This document shows, piece after piece, positions 1 through 8,419 of a stretch of 64,000 nucleotides of DNA. The notes under the pieces are model-generated. The model did no database searches. It was not told where the DNA came from and worked only from the letters and a program-made list of their open reading frames with translations. Made by a program: the position numbers and the translations under genes. Within the stretch, counting starts at the first letter, position 1. Each line of letters starts with the position of its first letter. Source of the DNA: an uncultured Phascolarctobacterium sp. (GTDB taxonomy: Bacteria > Bacillota > Negativicutes > Acidaminococcales > Acidaminococcaceae); contig CAAEPE010000022.1 in NCBI GenBank assembly GCA_900757795.1, forward strand, positions 1 to 64,000, read 5' to 3'.

Positions 1-25
1 TCTGTAATGCAATATCGATTTTGTC

Positions 26-829
26 TTGAGAATATATAATGATTCAGCTCCTTTCGAAGCCCGTGGGAGTCCAGGTTTTTGTCCGCACCCCCCTCTCATC
101 AATAATGACCAATTTATAAATAAAATAGTAGTATCATCTGATATTAGTAAGGCGACTTTTTGCCTGCATGACTCGATTGAAATTGTAGATAATCAAATTT
201 CAGAAATAGTTAATTATCTATCGTTGTATCTCGGTAATATGATGATTGCCCTTTTAAAAAACAGTTTACAATACTCAAATGTTTCGCTTAAACCGACTAT
301 TCGTCTTTCAGCGATACATTTAGCAGAAATGAACCATATTCAACTAAATGATTATATTCAAATGAGAGATTCTCTATCTATTCGTTCTACATTAAGTAAC
401 GGAAATGAGATTTTAAAAAAATGGGTTCAAGATGTTGAAATTTCAAATTATACAAGTAAACGTGATAAATATGATATTTTGTTTTTGTTGCTCCAAGGTG
501 AAAATATAGTTCAAAAGTATATGGCTATGTATGCCTATTTGATGAGTTTGGTGAAGGAGATATATTCTAGTCAAAAGGAAAGCCAAAAACAAGTTGTGAA
601 ATATGTTTCGGATAACTGTTCTAGAGTTGGAATAGAATTGATTACATCTCCATGTACTCGTCCAGGGGCAAGGCCTAGTGAGGAAGAAGATCAATTTACT
701 GCTTTGCGTAACAAGATTGGCCATCCTTCTGATACAAATAGATATGTTAATATAGGTGAAAATGCTGTAAATCAGCTAGCATCAATTATTTGTTGTGCAA
801 TAGAAGATATATCTCTGGAGATGGTATAA
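26..829 (+). CDS. HEPN-like hypothetical protein
   Basis: I do not recognise a named family. The 267-residue frame is mostly helical and AT-rich. Near the C-terminus (residues 228-233) it has RNKIGH, an R-x4-H arrangement like the catalytic motif of HEPN ribonucleases, followed by a predicted helix. The start is uncertain: the first possible codon is TTG at 26 with no clear ribosome site, and the first 30 residues come from a GC-richer block (50-100) including a C6 run, unlike the rest. The true start may be downstream, or the 5' part may be degraded or recombined. A small zinc-ribbon gene follows. A toxin-like role is conceivable, but only the motif supports it. Confidence 0.55.
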   Translation: MRIYNDSAPFEARGSPGFCPHPPLINNDQFINKIVVSSDISKATFCLHDSIEIVDNQISEIVNYLSLYLGNMMIALLKNSLQYSNVSLKPTIRLSAIHLAEMNHIQLNDYIQMRDSLSIRSTLSNGNEILKKWVQDVEISNYTSKRDKYDILFLLLQGENIVQKYMAMYAYLMSLVKEIYSSQKESQKQVVKYVSDNCSRVGIELITSPCTRPGARPSEEEDQFTALRNKIGHPSDTNRYVNIGENAVNQLASIICCAIEDISLEMV

Positions 830-833
830 TTTA

Positions 834-989
834 ATGGGGATTATAAAAAATTGTGTAATGCGAGGGCAACAAATTCCAGTTTGTCGAATAAATAACTTGA
901 TATTATCTTGGCTAAGAGACATATATGGTACTACCAAAAGAAAGGGTGGTGTCATATATGATGTATGTGAAACTAAAAGAAGATTATAA
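834..989 (+). CDS. possible small protein, 51 aa
   Basis: A short frame begins with ATG four bases after the upstream gene stops and ends inside the start of the next gene, so the three would be tightly coupled. It encodes a basic peptide with three Cys residues (7, 17, 45) and a central stretch rich in Ile, Leu and Trp. The nearest Shine-Dalgarno-like GGAG (817-820) is about 13 bases from the ATG, which is long. It may be spurious. Confidence 0.25.
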   Translation: MGIIKNCVMRGQQIPVCRINNLILSWLRDIYGTTKRKGGVIYDVCETKRRL

Positions 990-1287
990 AGCAGGTGACT
1001 TAGTTCCGTTATTAAACGATTCTATTTATGTTTATTGTGACTTGTGTGAGTCATACCAAAAAGTCGATGATGTTAGCGAGATTGCATTTGGAGTTGCAAG
1101 CTTCGAAGAGATAAATGCATGCGCTTCATGTGGCGATAAAGTTTCTGAAGAAAAAAAGGAACTAATGACCGATGATAAGAAAAGAGAACTGGTTTATAAG
1201 CTATTAGGGTTTGCTCCCAATGTAAAAGTGATGAGGGGAGATAGAGAAGTTACTGCTATAGAGATTTTAGAATTCATGAAAAAATAG
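958..1287 (+). CDS. small zinc-ribbon-like protein
   Basis: Unknown function. The protein has two CxxC pairs (CDLC and CASC) about 35 residues apart, which could bind one zinc, and an acidic, lysine-rich C-terminal half. I place the start at ATG 958 (or the adjacent ATG 961) because AAAGGGTGG lies 8-10 bases upstream. An ATG at 925 would add 11 residues but has a poorer site. It lies just downstream of the HEPN-like gene and may be co-transcribed with it. The family cannot be named from the sequence. Confidence 0.6.
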   Translation: MMYVKLKEDYKAGDLVPLLNDSIYVYCDLCESYQKVDDVSEIAFGVASFEEINACASCGDKVSEEKKELMTDDKKRELVYKLLGFAPNVKVMRGDREVTAIEILEFMKK

Positions 1288-1480
1288 CCTAGTTAAAATA
1301 CAGATGTTGAGTTGATAGAATAGATGTAAAACACGGTTAATATGCGGGGATCAAGCCATTTGCGACAAATTTCCTAAATAGCCTATGTTTCTCACGTGGA
1401 GAACGTGGTACTGCTGACAAGAGCGGGAGAGCAAAAAGCACATGTTTTTAACTAAATTATGTTTGCGTTTCTGAGAAATC
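1288..1480. other. intergenic spacer without recognisable gene
   Basis: I see no convincing coding frame, RNA gene or terminator here. A short direct repeat of ACGTGG occurs near 1395. The stretch precedes the hydrolase promoter. Confidence 0.4.
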
Positions 1481-1509
1481 TTGAAAATTGTTATACTGAG
1501 CGTTATAAT
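1481..1509 (+). promoter_or_regulatory. sigma-A-type promoter of hydrolase gene
   Basis: TTGAAA (1481-1486), 17-base spacer, perfect TATAAT (1504-1509), ending 34 bases before the ATG of the alpha/beta hydrolase. Confidence 0.75.
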
Positions 1510-1543
1510 ATAGTTACCGATTTGAAAGCGAGGCGCATATTTT

Positions 1544-2371
1544 ATGCAGAATGGTTATTTCAATACTTTAGATGATGCACATTTGTATTATGAGGTTCGA
1601 GGTAAGGGAAAACCGTTACTGTTGGTACATGGGTGGCAGTGTTCGCATGTTTTTTGGCAAAAAAATGTTGATGTGTTAGCAGAAAATTTTTGCGTAATTA
1701 CTTTAGATTTACGTGGACATGGTAATTCTTCTAAAGGTCTGCATGGTATAACTGTTAGACAGTATGCCAAAGATATACATGACCTTATTGAGTTTTTAGG
1801 TTTAGAAGATGTTGTGTTAATGGGTTGGTCGTTAGGTGGACCGACAGTACTGTCTTATTTTAAGCAGTTTGGTAGTCAGCATTTAAAAGGGCTTGGCCTT
1901 GTTGATATTACACCGTTCCCGTTTAGTCCGGAAGCATGGAACAGTCAGGGGCTTCATGGATATAATATGGATGGATTTAATGCTCAAGTAAATGCACTTG
2001 TTAATGACCGTTTAGCGTTCTATGGAGTTTTGGCCAACAATATTTTCTATGGTGGCAAGAAGCCGGAAGGGGTTGAATGGATAATAGAGGAGTTCAAAAA
2101 ATTACCGCCATGGATTTCTGCTGCTATATACTCTGATTATCTTTCCAGTGATTACACAGATGTGCTGCCGACTATAACCGTACCGACGCTTGTAGTTAGT
2201 GCCAATAGTCCGGTGTTTTCAGATGGTATAAATCAAGGTAAGCATATTGCTGCTCAAATTCCTAATGCTAAATTTGTTCCTTTTATTGAAAGCGGCCATA
2301 TGCTTATGTATGAAGAAGCAGATAAGTTTAATAAAACTGTAACGGATTTTATGTTTGACTATATTAAATAA
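1544..2371 (+). CDS. alpha/beta hydrolase
   Basis: A 275-residue single-domain alpha/beta-hydrolase fold protein, probably a cytoplasmic esterase or related hydrolase. The oxyanion-side HGW motif is at 29-31, the nucleophile elbow GWSLG at 94-98 (Ser96), and the likely catalytic His is His252 in ESGH near the C-terminus. Length is normal and no signal peptide is seen. It is monocistronic, with its own promoter (1481-1509) and a strong terminator downstream. The substrate cannot be inferred. Confidence 0.88.
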   Translation: MQNGYFNTLDDAHLYYEVRGKGKPLLLVHGWQCSHVFWQKNVDVLAENFCVITLDLRGHGNSSKGLHGITVRQYAKDIHDLIEFLGLEDVVLMGWSLGGPTVLSYFKQFGSQHLKGLGLVDITPFPFSPEAWNSQGLHGYNMDGFNAQVNALVNDRLAFYGVLANNIFYGGKKPEGVEWIIEEFKKLPPWISAAIYSDYLSSDYTDVLPTITVPTLVVSANSPVFSDGINQGKHIAAQIPNAKFVPFIESGHMLMYEEADKFNKTVTDFMFDYIK

Positions 2372-2446
2372 TTAAAAATAGAGAGTTTTTATATTAGAAA
2401 GCTTTAATTTATTGTAGAGAGCTCTTGCGCTCAATTGTAGAATAAT

Positions 2447-2520
2447 ATAGACATAGATATTACCTTTTTCCTTTTACTTAGTAACTATAAATCAAAGGTA
2501 AGTTCTATGTCTATTTTTTT
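2447..2520 (+). terminator. long hairpin terminator after hydrolase
   Basis: Arms of about 21 bases (2447-2467 and 2494-2514) pair with few mismatches and are followed by a T7 run. Confidence 0.75.
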
Positions 2521-2608
2521 AGGATTGTAAATTACATATAGAAAAATATGAATAATTGTGAGATACTCATATAAATCGTAATTTATGGAAATATGGAGAC
2601 AAATGGTT

Positions 2609-3037
2609 ATGATCAGAGCATTTGAAGAAAATGATTTAACTGCTATAATGCAGATATGGCTTGATACAAACATTAAAGCACATTATTTTATTCCAAAAGA
2701 ATACTGGACCAATAATTATGATATGGTAAAAAGTGTTTTGCCACAAGCAGAAATATATGTGTATGAAAATGATGCTACAAAGCACATAGAAGGATTTATT
2801 GGCTTATCGAATGAACATATTGAAGGAATTTTTGTAAGAGAAGATGTTCAGGCAAAGGGTATTGGAAAACAGTTATTGGCATATGTAAAATGTGTTAAAT
2901 CTAATATGAGTTTATGTGTGTATCAGAAAAATACTCGGGCAATACAATTTTATCAGAGGGAACAATTTGTGATTCAATCTGCAAATATTGATGATAATAC
3001 AAATCAGAAAGAGTATGTAATGCTTTGGAAAAAATGA
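2609..3037 (+). CDS. GNAT family N-acetyltransferase
   Basis: A small (142-residue) GCN5-related acetyltransferase that would move an acetyl group from acetyl-CoA to an unknown amine. The core runs from an N-terminal MIRAFEEND strand to the acetyl-CoA loop VQAKGIGKQLL (Q/R-x-x-G-x-G/A type), then the YQKNTRAIQFYQREQF segment typical of the family's C-terminal strand and helix. I chose ATG 2609 because GGAG lies 10 bases upstream. In-frame ATGs at 2585 and 2603 have worse spacing. Single gene followed by a terminator. Confidence 0.85.
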   Translation: MIRAFEENDLTAIMQIWLDTNIKAHYFIPKEYWTNNYDMVKSVLPQAEIYVYENDATKHIEGFIGLSNEHIEGIFVREDVQAKGIGKQLLAYVKCVKSNMSLCVYQKNTRAIQFYQREQFVIQSANIDDNTNQKEYVMLWKK

Positions 3038-3072
3038 GCGACTCACAAGTTAAGGAGAAAAACATGAGAATG

Positions 3073-3111
3073 AAAATGCCCGCCGATTATATACTATTCG
3101 GTGGGCATTTT
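3073..3111. terminator. bidirectional terminator
   Basis: A 14-bp stem (3073-3086 with 3098-3111, one G-T pair) begins with AAAA and ends with TTTT, so it can serve both the GNAT gene (+) and the convergent C39 peptidase operon (-). Confidence 0.8.
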
Positions 3112-3182
3112 GCTATCTATTGCAATTTAGAGTATCAAATTAAGCGCCGGATCAAAAAATATAAACTTTAAATTGCGTGATG

Positions 3183-3935
3183 TTAATTTTTGGGCCTAGC
3201 CGTAAGCCACTGACGCAGCTGGTCGCGCTTGTTAAAAAGATGGCTGTCAAACCACATATAAAAGAAGCGTTCCGCAGGTACAATGTTATAACCGTCCTGC
3301 AAATGGTCGCTGGTGTCGAAGGGGTCTGCCATCAAAAGCACATCGTCGCCGGTATGAGCTGTGCCCATGGTATCGTAGCCGATAATAACGCGCCAATGAC
3401 CTCCCCAATCAATATTTTCTACCATAATAGGAGTATTGTTTGCGAGATTGGTAGTAACAAAGTGCAGAAAATCCTCATAATTATCAGGAGTTTTATCCTT
3501 AACTGATGAGTGTACTTCCCAGCCAATTTTTTCAAAATAATTAGCCATACCTTTTGTTGTTGTGCCATTGGTAGTGCTGGTTGACATCATTTGGCAGATT
3601 TCCAATTCCTTATGCAGCGGTTTGCCTAAAAAATGGCTAACTACTGTATTGGCAGCTACAGGACCGCAGCTATAGCCGGTGCTTTGCTGCTGTGTTTGGT
3701 AATGAGAAAGTACCAGCAAATGGTCATTAGACTGCATATTAAAAATATCGGGATGAGCAAAATAAGGCGAATTGGGAATATCATGCTTACCCTCAAATTG
3801 AGCAGCACCGCTGACTTCTGTAGTATCGTAAGCGTTACAGGTTGGCACAACGCTATACTGATTTAAAAAGTAATTGACGCCGCCTAAAATAACTAGACAG
3901 CATATACCTGAAATAAAAAGTTTTTTGGTATTCAT
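3183..3935 (-). CDS. secreted C39-like cysteine peptidase
   Basis: A 250-residue exported papain-fold protein of the peptidase C39-like group. A signal anchor covers about residues 5-25. The catalytic Cys90 is in TGYSCGPVAA, His180 in WGGHWRVIIGYD and a candidate Asp204 in ADPFD, the Cys-His-Asp order of C39 enzymes. There is no attached ABC transporter, so it is a stand-alone extracytoplasmic protease or peptide cleaver rather than a bacteriocin exporter. It lies 36 bases after cca and is the last gene of the minus-strand nat-cca group. Substrate unknown. Confidence 0.75.
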   Translation of the reverse strand: MNTKKLFISGICCLVILGGVNYFLNQYSVVPTCNAYDTTEVSGAAQFEGKHDIPNSPYFAHPDIFNMQSNDHLLVLSHYQTQQQSTGYSCGPVAANTVVSHFLGKPLHKELEICQMMSTSTTNGTTTKGMANYFEKIGWEVHSSVKDKTPDNYEDFLHFVTTNLANNTPIMVENIDWGGHWRVIIGYDTMGTAHTGDDVLLMADPFDTSDHLQDGYNIVPAERFFYMWFDSHLFNKRDQLRQWLTARPKN

Positions 3936-3971
3936 GAGACGCTCCTTTGTGCATAATATATGGAGAAAATT

Positions 3972-5516
3972 TTAATCGTTGGCACTCTTTAAATTTTGTA
4001 GCTGCTGTTTGCGTTCGTTATGTTTTTGTACAGCCTTTATCAGAGCACCGTGTTCATTGGTCAGATTGCCCTGCTGTACCCGCTCCAGCAAATAGTTATA
4101 GGTATTTTTGATTTTTTCTTGAGGAATGATTGCCAGCAGTTCATGGCCGCTGATATGTAAATCCTTACCGGTTACGGGCATAGAGTGCTGCGCCATTTCT
4201 ACAACCTGCTTGCCTAATAACCGTCCGTCGGCCATAAGCCGATGATTTTCGCGTGCATGAGTTGCTCCCATGTCCGCCAGAAAAACCTCTGTTAGCTGAC
4301 TGTAAGCAGCAGTTAGCTGTTCTTGGCTGCGGAAAGTACCGCTTTTAGCTTCGTGGTACAGCCAACGCCGCAGCGTTTTTTCGCCGGTCAGCAGCATAGG
4401 GGCAAAACGCATGTGCTGCGCTACCAGCCACACTACAAGATTAGTGAAGCTTTCCGGATAATGGAAGCGCTGCAAAATTTCCTGCGCCATTTTTGCGCTT
4501 TCAGCCTCGTGTCCAGGGTCGCTGGGCTGGCCTTCTTTATTAGGCTTGCGAATTTGCGGCAGCCCTTTGCCAAGGTCGTGCAGTAAAAGACTCCAACGAA
4601 TAGCCAATTCGCGTGGACTGTTGTCAATGGCTAATAAGGTATGCTCCCAAGTATCATAAAGATGGTAGCGCGGATTTTGCGGCAGACCTAAAAGGTGTTT
4701 TGCTTCCGGCAGAATTGGTACATTGATAAAGTTGCCATTGATACGCACGCGGAAGCTTTGCTCTAATAAACCGGTAGCCATCATAAGCATTAAACCTTTA
4801 CCTGCATATTTGCTGACTAAAAGCTTTTCAATTTCTTTGCGCACCCGTTCTAAAGAAAGACCGGCGCAGCGTTCAACGGGAAAGGGATAAACCTGCGGCA
4901 GAAAATAAGGCGTGCCCTTCATGCCGCAGGCAGCACCTGCTTCACCGTCCTGTATATAGTCAAAGCCAAGCTGAGCAACAAAGCGGCAGGCACGCAGCAT
5001 GCGCAAAGCATCTTCCTCGTAGCGAAACCGTGCTTTACCAACCGGACGTAAGAGACGTTTCTCTAAATCTTCACAGCCGCCGAAATAATCGTAAAGCCTG
5101 CCGTGAATATCCAATGCCATGGCGTTGACCGTAAAATCACGGCGAGCCAAATCATCTCGTAAATTGTCGCAGTACCAGGTAGCAGCAGGCTTATGGGCGT
5201 CGATTAAGTCATAGTGTTCGCCGCGAAAGGTAGTGACCTCGGTAGCGGCTTCGTCTAAAACAATGAGCGTGCAGCCATAATTATGTCCCAGATTGTCTAC
5301 TGTGCACCAGTTTTTTCGCATGCAAAGCCGCAATACTTGCTCCGGACGAGCGTTAGTAGTGATATCGTAATCGCTGGGAGTTTGCCCCAAAAGCAAATCA
5401 CGCACAGCGCCGCCAACTAAATAGGCTTCATAACCGGCCTGTGTAAGCGCCTGCATTATTTTTTTGGTATATTCAGGCAGCAGCTGCTCTAGTTCTGCAG
5501 CTGTGTATGTAAGCAT
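3972..5516 (-). CDS. cca: CCA tRNA nucleotidyltransferase with HD domain
   Basis: Class II nucleotidyltransferase that adds or repairs the 3' CCA of tRNA. Residues 35-40 (GGAVRD) and D49-Y-D51 form the catalytic nucleotidyltransferase site; RRDFTVNAMALD and the later ERVRKEIEKLL segment are the usual family blocks. An HD domain (LLHDLGKG) follows in the C-terminal half, as in bacterial CCA enzymes that also have phosphohydrolase activity. The 514-residue length fits an HD-containing form. An AGGTGA site precedes the ATG. It lies between nat and the C39 peptidase. A poly(A) polymerase role is less likely but cannot be excluded. Confidence 0.88.
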   Translation of the reverse strand: MLTYTAAELEQLLPEYTKKIMQALTQAGYEAYLVGGAVRDLLLGQTPSDYDITTNARPEQVLRLCMRKNWCTVDNLGHNYGCTLIVLDEAATEVTTFRGEHYDLIDAHKPAATWYCDNLRDDLARRDFTVNAMALDIHGRLYDYFGGCEDLEKRLLRPVGKARFRYEEDALRMLRACRFVAQLGFDYIQDGEAGAACGMKGTPYFLPQVYPFPVERCAGLSLERVRKEIEKLLVSKYAGKGLMLMMATGLLEQSFRVRINGNFINVPILPEAKHLLGLPQNPRYHLYDTWEHTLLAIDNSPRELAIRWSLLLHDLGKGLPQIRKPNKEGQPSDPGHEAESAKMAQEILQRFHYPESFTNLVVWLVAQHMRFAPMLLTGEKTLRRWLYHEAKSGTFRSQEQLTAAYSQLTEVFLADMGATHARENHRLMADGRLLGKQVVEMAQHSMPVTGKDLHISGHELLAIIPQEKIKNTYNYLLERVQQGNLTNEHGALIKAVQKHNERKQQLQNLKSAND

Positions 5517-5549
5517 ATGCTGTCACCTGCGCTTTATCGTCATAAAAAA

Positions 5550-6383
5550 CTATTCAAAATCTAAGCCGTCATTTTTCAGAGAGTATTCAACATTGATGCC
5601 AAAATATTCCCAAAGAATTTCTTTAAGTTCCGCTCCGGTACGAATTTTGTAGCGGTATTTAACACGTCCGCCCAAATAAAATTTGAGGAAATTACCGCGA
5701 ATGGTAATATTGCAGTCCTCACGGAAAATAGAAAGCGCTTTGCCCTTGATAAAAGGAGAATCGGGATGCGCGTCGCACCAAAAAGAAGCGGTAATAAAAT
5801 CCTTATCAATCATAGGATCTTCTGTAAATCCGTAAAGACGCTTCCAGGGCTTCCCTTTTTCCTTTTGCCACAGCAGCCAGCCGAAAAAATCGTCTTTGGA
5901 TAGCTTGTATTGGCTGATACCATCGCTTTGGATAAGACCGTCAGTCATTTCTAAAGGCATGCGGGGGCTTTCGCTGTTGACGCCTACATCTGTCAGATAA
6001 CGTTTGCCGTTTAAATTAACGCACATTACACGATGGCGGCGGATTTGATAAACGTCCAGCTTATCCGTATAGCGGGCAGCATAGCTGGTTACCTCATAAC
6101 CTATGGATTCCAAAAGCCAGTTATACAGGCAGTTCAGCTCAAAGCATATACCGCCGCGGTTGTGCATAATCAGCTTGTTGAATATATCGCAGCGCTTTAA
6201 AGAGGTTATTCTGCCGTTGAGACAGTCAAAATTATCGTAGGGAATAAATTTTAAATGAGTATCCTGTAGCTTGGTTAAGGTGGCTAACGTTGGGAGAAGA
6301 TCTAAATCATTAAGCTGCAATTTATGCAGATAGCTTTTAATTTGTGCTTCGTTTAAGGGTTTGCCGTTGATAGAAGGCTTCAC
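5550..6383 (-). CDS. nat: arylamine N-acetyltransferase
   Basis: Transfers acetyl groups from acetyl-CoA to arylamines or hydrazines in the cytoplasm. The Cys-His-Asp triad is visible: Cys80 in RGGICFELN, His117 in RRHRVMCV and Asp132 in YLTDVG, all in standard NAT context. The 277-residue length is normal. The start is GTG at 6383 with a GGAGATG site upstream. It is first in a minus-strand group with cca (33-base gap); the functional link is not obvious. A matching minus-strand promoter lies at 6415-6444. Confidence 0.88.
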   Translation of the reverse strand: MKPSINGKPLNEAQIKSYLHKLQLNDLDLLPTLATLTKLQDTHLKFIPYDNFDCLNGRITSLKRCDIFNKLIMHNRGGICFELNCLYNWLLESIGYEVTSYAARYTDKLDVYQIRRHRVMCVNLNGKRYLTDVGVNSESPRMPLEMTDGLIQSDGISQYKLSKDDFFGWLLWQKEKGKPWKRLYGFTEDPMIDKDFITASFWCDAHPDSPFIKGKALSIFREDCNITIRGNFLKFYLGGRVKYRYKIRTGAELKEILWEYFGINVEYSLKNDGLDFE

Positions 6384-6414
6384 TGGTTTACATCTCCGTT
6401 TGAAAGTGTTTTTT

Positions 6415-6444
6415 ATAATATTACTATTCTATCACGGTTGTCTA
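6415..6444 (-). promoter_or_regulatory. promoter of nat operon
   Basis: On the minus strand, TAGACA (6444-6439), 18-base spacer, TATTAT (6420-6415), about 32 bases before the nat GTG. Confidence 0.55.
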
Positions 6445-6519
6445 AAGAAATAAACTATTTAACAAAGAATATCCGCCTATAAATTTTTGCTTTAGGTAAG
6501 ATAAAAAATGTCTAAATGT

Positions 6520-6548
6520 TTGAAAAAGGCGTAAAATAAGTGTATAGT
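6520..6548 (+). promoter_or_regulatory. promoter of permease gene
   Basis: TTGAAA (6520-6525), 17-base spacer, TATAGT (6543-6548). The leader to the ATG at 6642 is about 90 bases. Confidence 0.6.
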
Positions 6549-6641
6549 TATAGGCAGGATATAAGGTTTGTATTATGATATCAGGCGGGCTGGACAGAAA
6601 CGGCGTGTCAGCTTACCGGATCGTTAAGTGGAGGTGTTGGC

Positions 6642-7892
6642 ATGGCCTTATTATCTTTAGTATTATTGTTAGTCGCTATCTTTTTGGGTTTCTTTCGCAA
6701 GATGAATACCGGCCTTTTGTGTATAGCTTTTGCGCTGGTTTTGGGACGTATGGCCGGGGTATCGGATAAGGAAATTATCAGCGGCTTTAATTCGTCTTTG
6801 TTCATTATGCTGTTAGGCGTAACCTATTTATTCAGCCTGGCGCAGATAAATGGCTGCCTTGATTTGCTGGCGAAAAAGGTGGTCTCTTTGGCTGGCAAAA
6901 GGGTATATTTGGTGCCTATTATCATTTATGTTTTTTCCACCATTTTATCTGCCATAGGTCCGGGCACTGTACCTACCATGGCTATCATGATGGTATTTTC
7001 CATGGCTTTGGCAGCAGAAATGGGTATTCAGCCGGCTATGCTTTCGGCGCTGACGGTTTTAGGCGCCAGCGGCGGCGGTGTATCGCCTTTGGCGGCAACG
7101 GGTATTATCGGTATAAATTTGTGCGCTGAATTTGGCCTGACGGGTATTGAAACGCAATTTTTACTTAACGGCGTGCTTTCGTCCACGGTTTACGCTATTG
7201 TAGTTTATATTCTTTTGGGCGGTTACAAGCTGCGTATGGATGAAAGCGTAGTGCATGAAAAAACGCCGCCGTTCAACGGCAAGCAAAAAATTACGCTGGC
7301 AGGCATTGTGGCGATGGTAATTTTGGTTATGATTTTTCATATCAACGTTGGCTTGGTTGGCTTTGCGGTGGCGGCAGTGCTGTCTTTTTTGCATGTTTCT
7401 GACGAGGGCGAAGCGCTCAAACGTATTCCGTGGGGAACTTTGCTTTTGATTACCGGCGTAGGCGTTTTGATGCACTTGATTATTGGTCAGGGCGGTATCA
7501 GAATGTTGAGCGAGGCTTTAGTTTCTGTAATGAACGAAAAGACCGCGGTTTCCATTATAGGTATCTGCTCCGGACTTTTAAGCTGGTTTAGCTCTACCAG
7601 CGGCGTGGTTATGCCAACGCTGATTCCTACCATTCCTCATATTGTGGCGCAAATGGGCGGCGCAGTCAGCGAATTGGAATTAGCTACTGCAATTACCATG
7701 ATTAGCAACACTGCAGGTATCAGCCCGCTTTCCACCGGCGGCGCGCTGGCGTTGGCGGCATATTCTTCCGCTGCCGGAGCTTCCTACGAGGAGCAGCATC
7801 ATCTGTTTGTAAAAATGTTTATGATTAGCGCTTTAGGCGTTTTGGTTTTGAGTATTTTTGCTTATTTTGGCTTGTATCACTGGCTGCTGTGA
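6642..7892 (+). CDS. MatC-like dicarboxylate/anion permease
   Basis: A 416-residue inner-membrane carrier of the ion-transporter superfamily, resembling the MatC N-terminal (malonate/dicarboxylate carrier) family. About 10-11 hydrophobic segments are visible, with two repeat halves: the first carries SAIGPGTVPTMA and GASGGGVSPLAATG, the second SSTSGVVMPTLIPT and SNTAGISPLSTGGALAL, re-entrant loop motifs typical of this superfamily. The start at 6642 has GGAGG upstream. It is a single gene with its own promoter and terminator. The substrate is probably a C3-C4 dicarboxylate, but this is inference. Confidence 0.78.
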   Translation: MALLSLVLLLVAIFLGFFRKMNTGLLCIAFALVLGRMAGVSDKEIISGFNSSLFIMLLGVTYLFSLAQINGCLDLLAKKVVSLAGKRVYLVPIIIYVFSTILSAIGPGTVPTMAIMMVFSMALAAEMGIQPAMLSALTVLGASGGGVSPLAATGIIGINLCAEFGLTGIETQFLLNGVLSSTVYAIVVYILLGGYKLRMDESVVHEKTPPFNGKQKITLAGIVAMVILVMIFHINVGLVGFAVAAVLSFLHVSDEGEALKRIPWGTLLLITGVGVLMHLIIGQGGIRMLSEALVSVMNEKTAVSIIGICSGLLSWFSSTSGVVMPTLIPTIPHIVAQMGGAVSELELATAITMISNTAGISPLSTGGALALAAYSSAAGASYEEQHHLFVKMFMISALGVLVLSIFAYFGLYHWLL

Positions 7893-7950
7893 TGTAGGCG
7901 TTTGTTAAGTTTATTTTAAAATTATAAAAAGCCTTCCGAAAAATGAAATG

Positions 7951-7991
7951 TACCCTCTTTACCGGACAAAACCGGTAAGGAGGGTATTTTT
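7951..7991 (+). terminator. strong terminator after permease
   Basis: A 15-bp stem (7951-7965 with 7972-7986, one G-T pair) and six-base loop, followed by TTTTTA. Confidence 0.9.
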
Positions 7992-8419
7992 ATGTGTTAC
8001 TCATACGAGTACAAATTGAAATTAAATTAAAATTCCTGTAAAAACAGCTTCAAAATTGAAATTAAATTAAAATCTTGCGTTGAAAACTGAAAATCATTAT
8101 AATTAAATTGAAATTAAAAGTCTAGAAGCAAAAAGAGTGAGCTTTTTTCAATTGGTAATGTAGCTATAATACTTCAATATACACTTGAGAAATGCTATTA
8201 TAGTTATAAAGTTACTTTTGTGTTTTAAAGGAGATGCGAAAAATATAAATGCAGTACTTTGCTTGCCTTTTAATCAATAATAGAATGTAAAAGGCTTGAT
8301 TGATTGGAATAGTATAAAATCGAAGTTAAACTTTTAATTAAGGTTATTTTAAGAGATTTAGCAGTAAAATAGATTTGGTTTAAGCCGATATAATATAGAT
8401 GAGTATTTGAGGAGATAAA
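7992..8419 (+). other. AT-rich leader before LPS island with short repeats
   Basis: No gene is supported here. The first half holds two exact copies of a 21-base AT-rich repeat (8013-8033 and 8053-8073) and a partial third copy (8104-8118). A TATAAT (8389-8394) lies 25 bases before the first glycosyltransferase ATG, but no good -35 precedes it. Base composition falls sharply compared with the permease gene, marking the left edge of the island. Confidence 0.5.
8013..8073 (+). repeat. 21-bp AT-rich direct repeat, two copies
   Basis: Identical 21-mers start at 8013 and 8053 (40-bp period). A 15-base partial copy is at 8104. They lie upstream of the LPS gene cluster. Confidence 0.7.

Noticed and set aside
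88..93. C6 run near the start of the first gene as a slippage tract
   Set aside because: Only six C, near an uncertain start at the window edge. No homologous protein is visible in the other frame.
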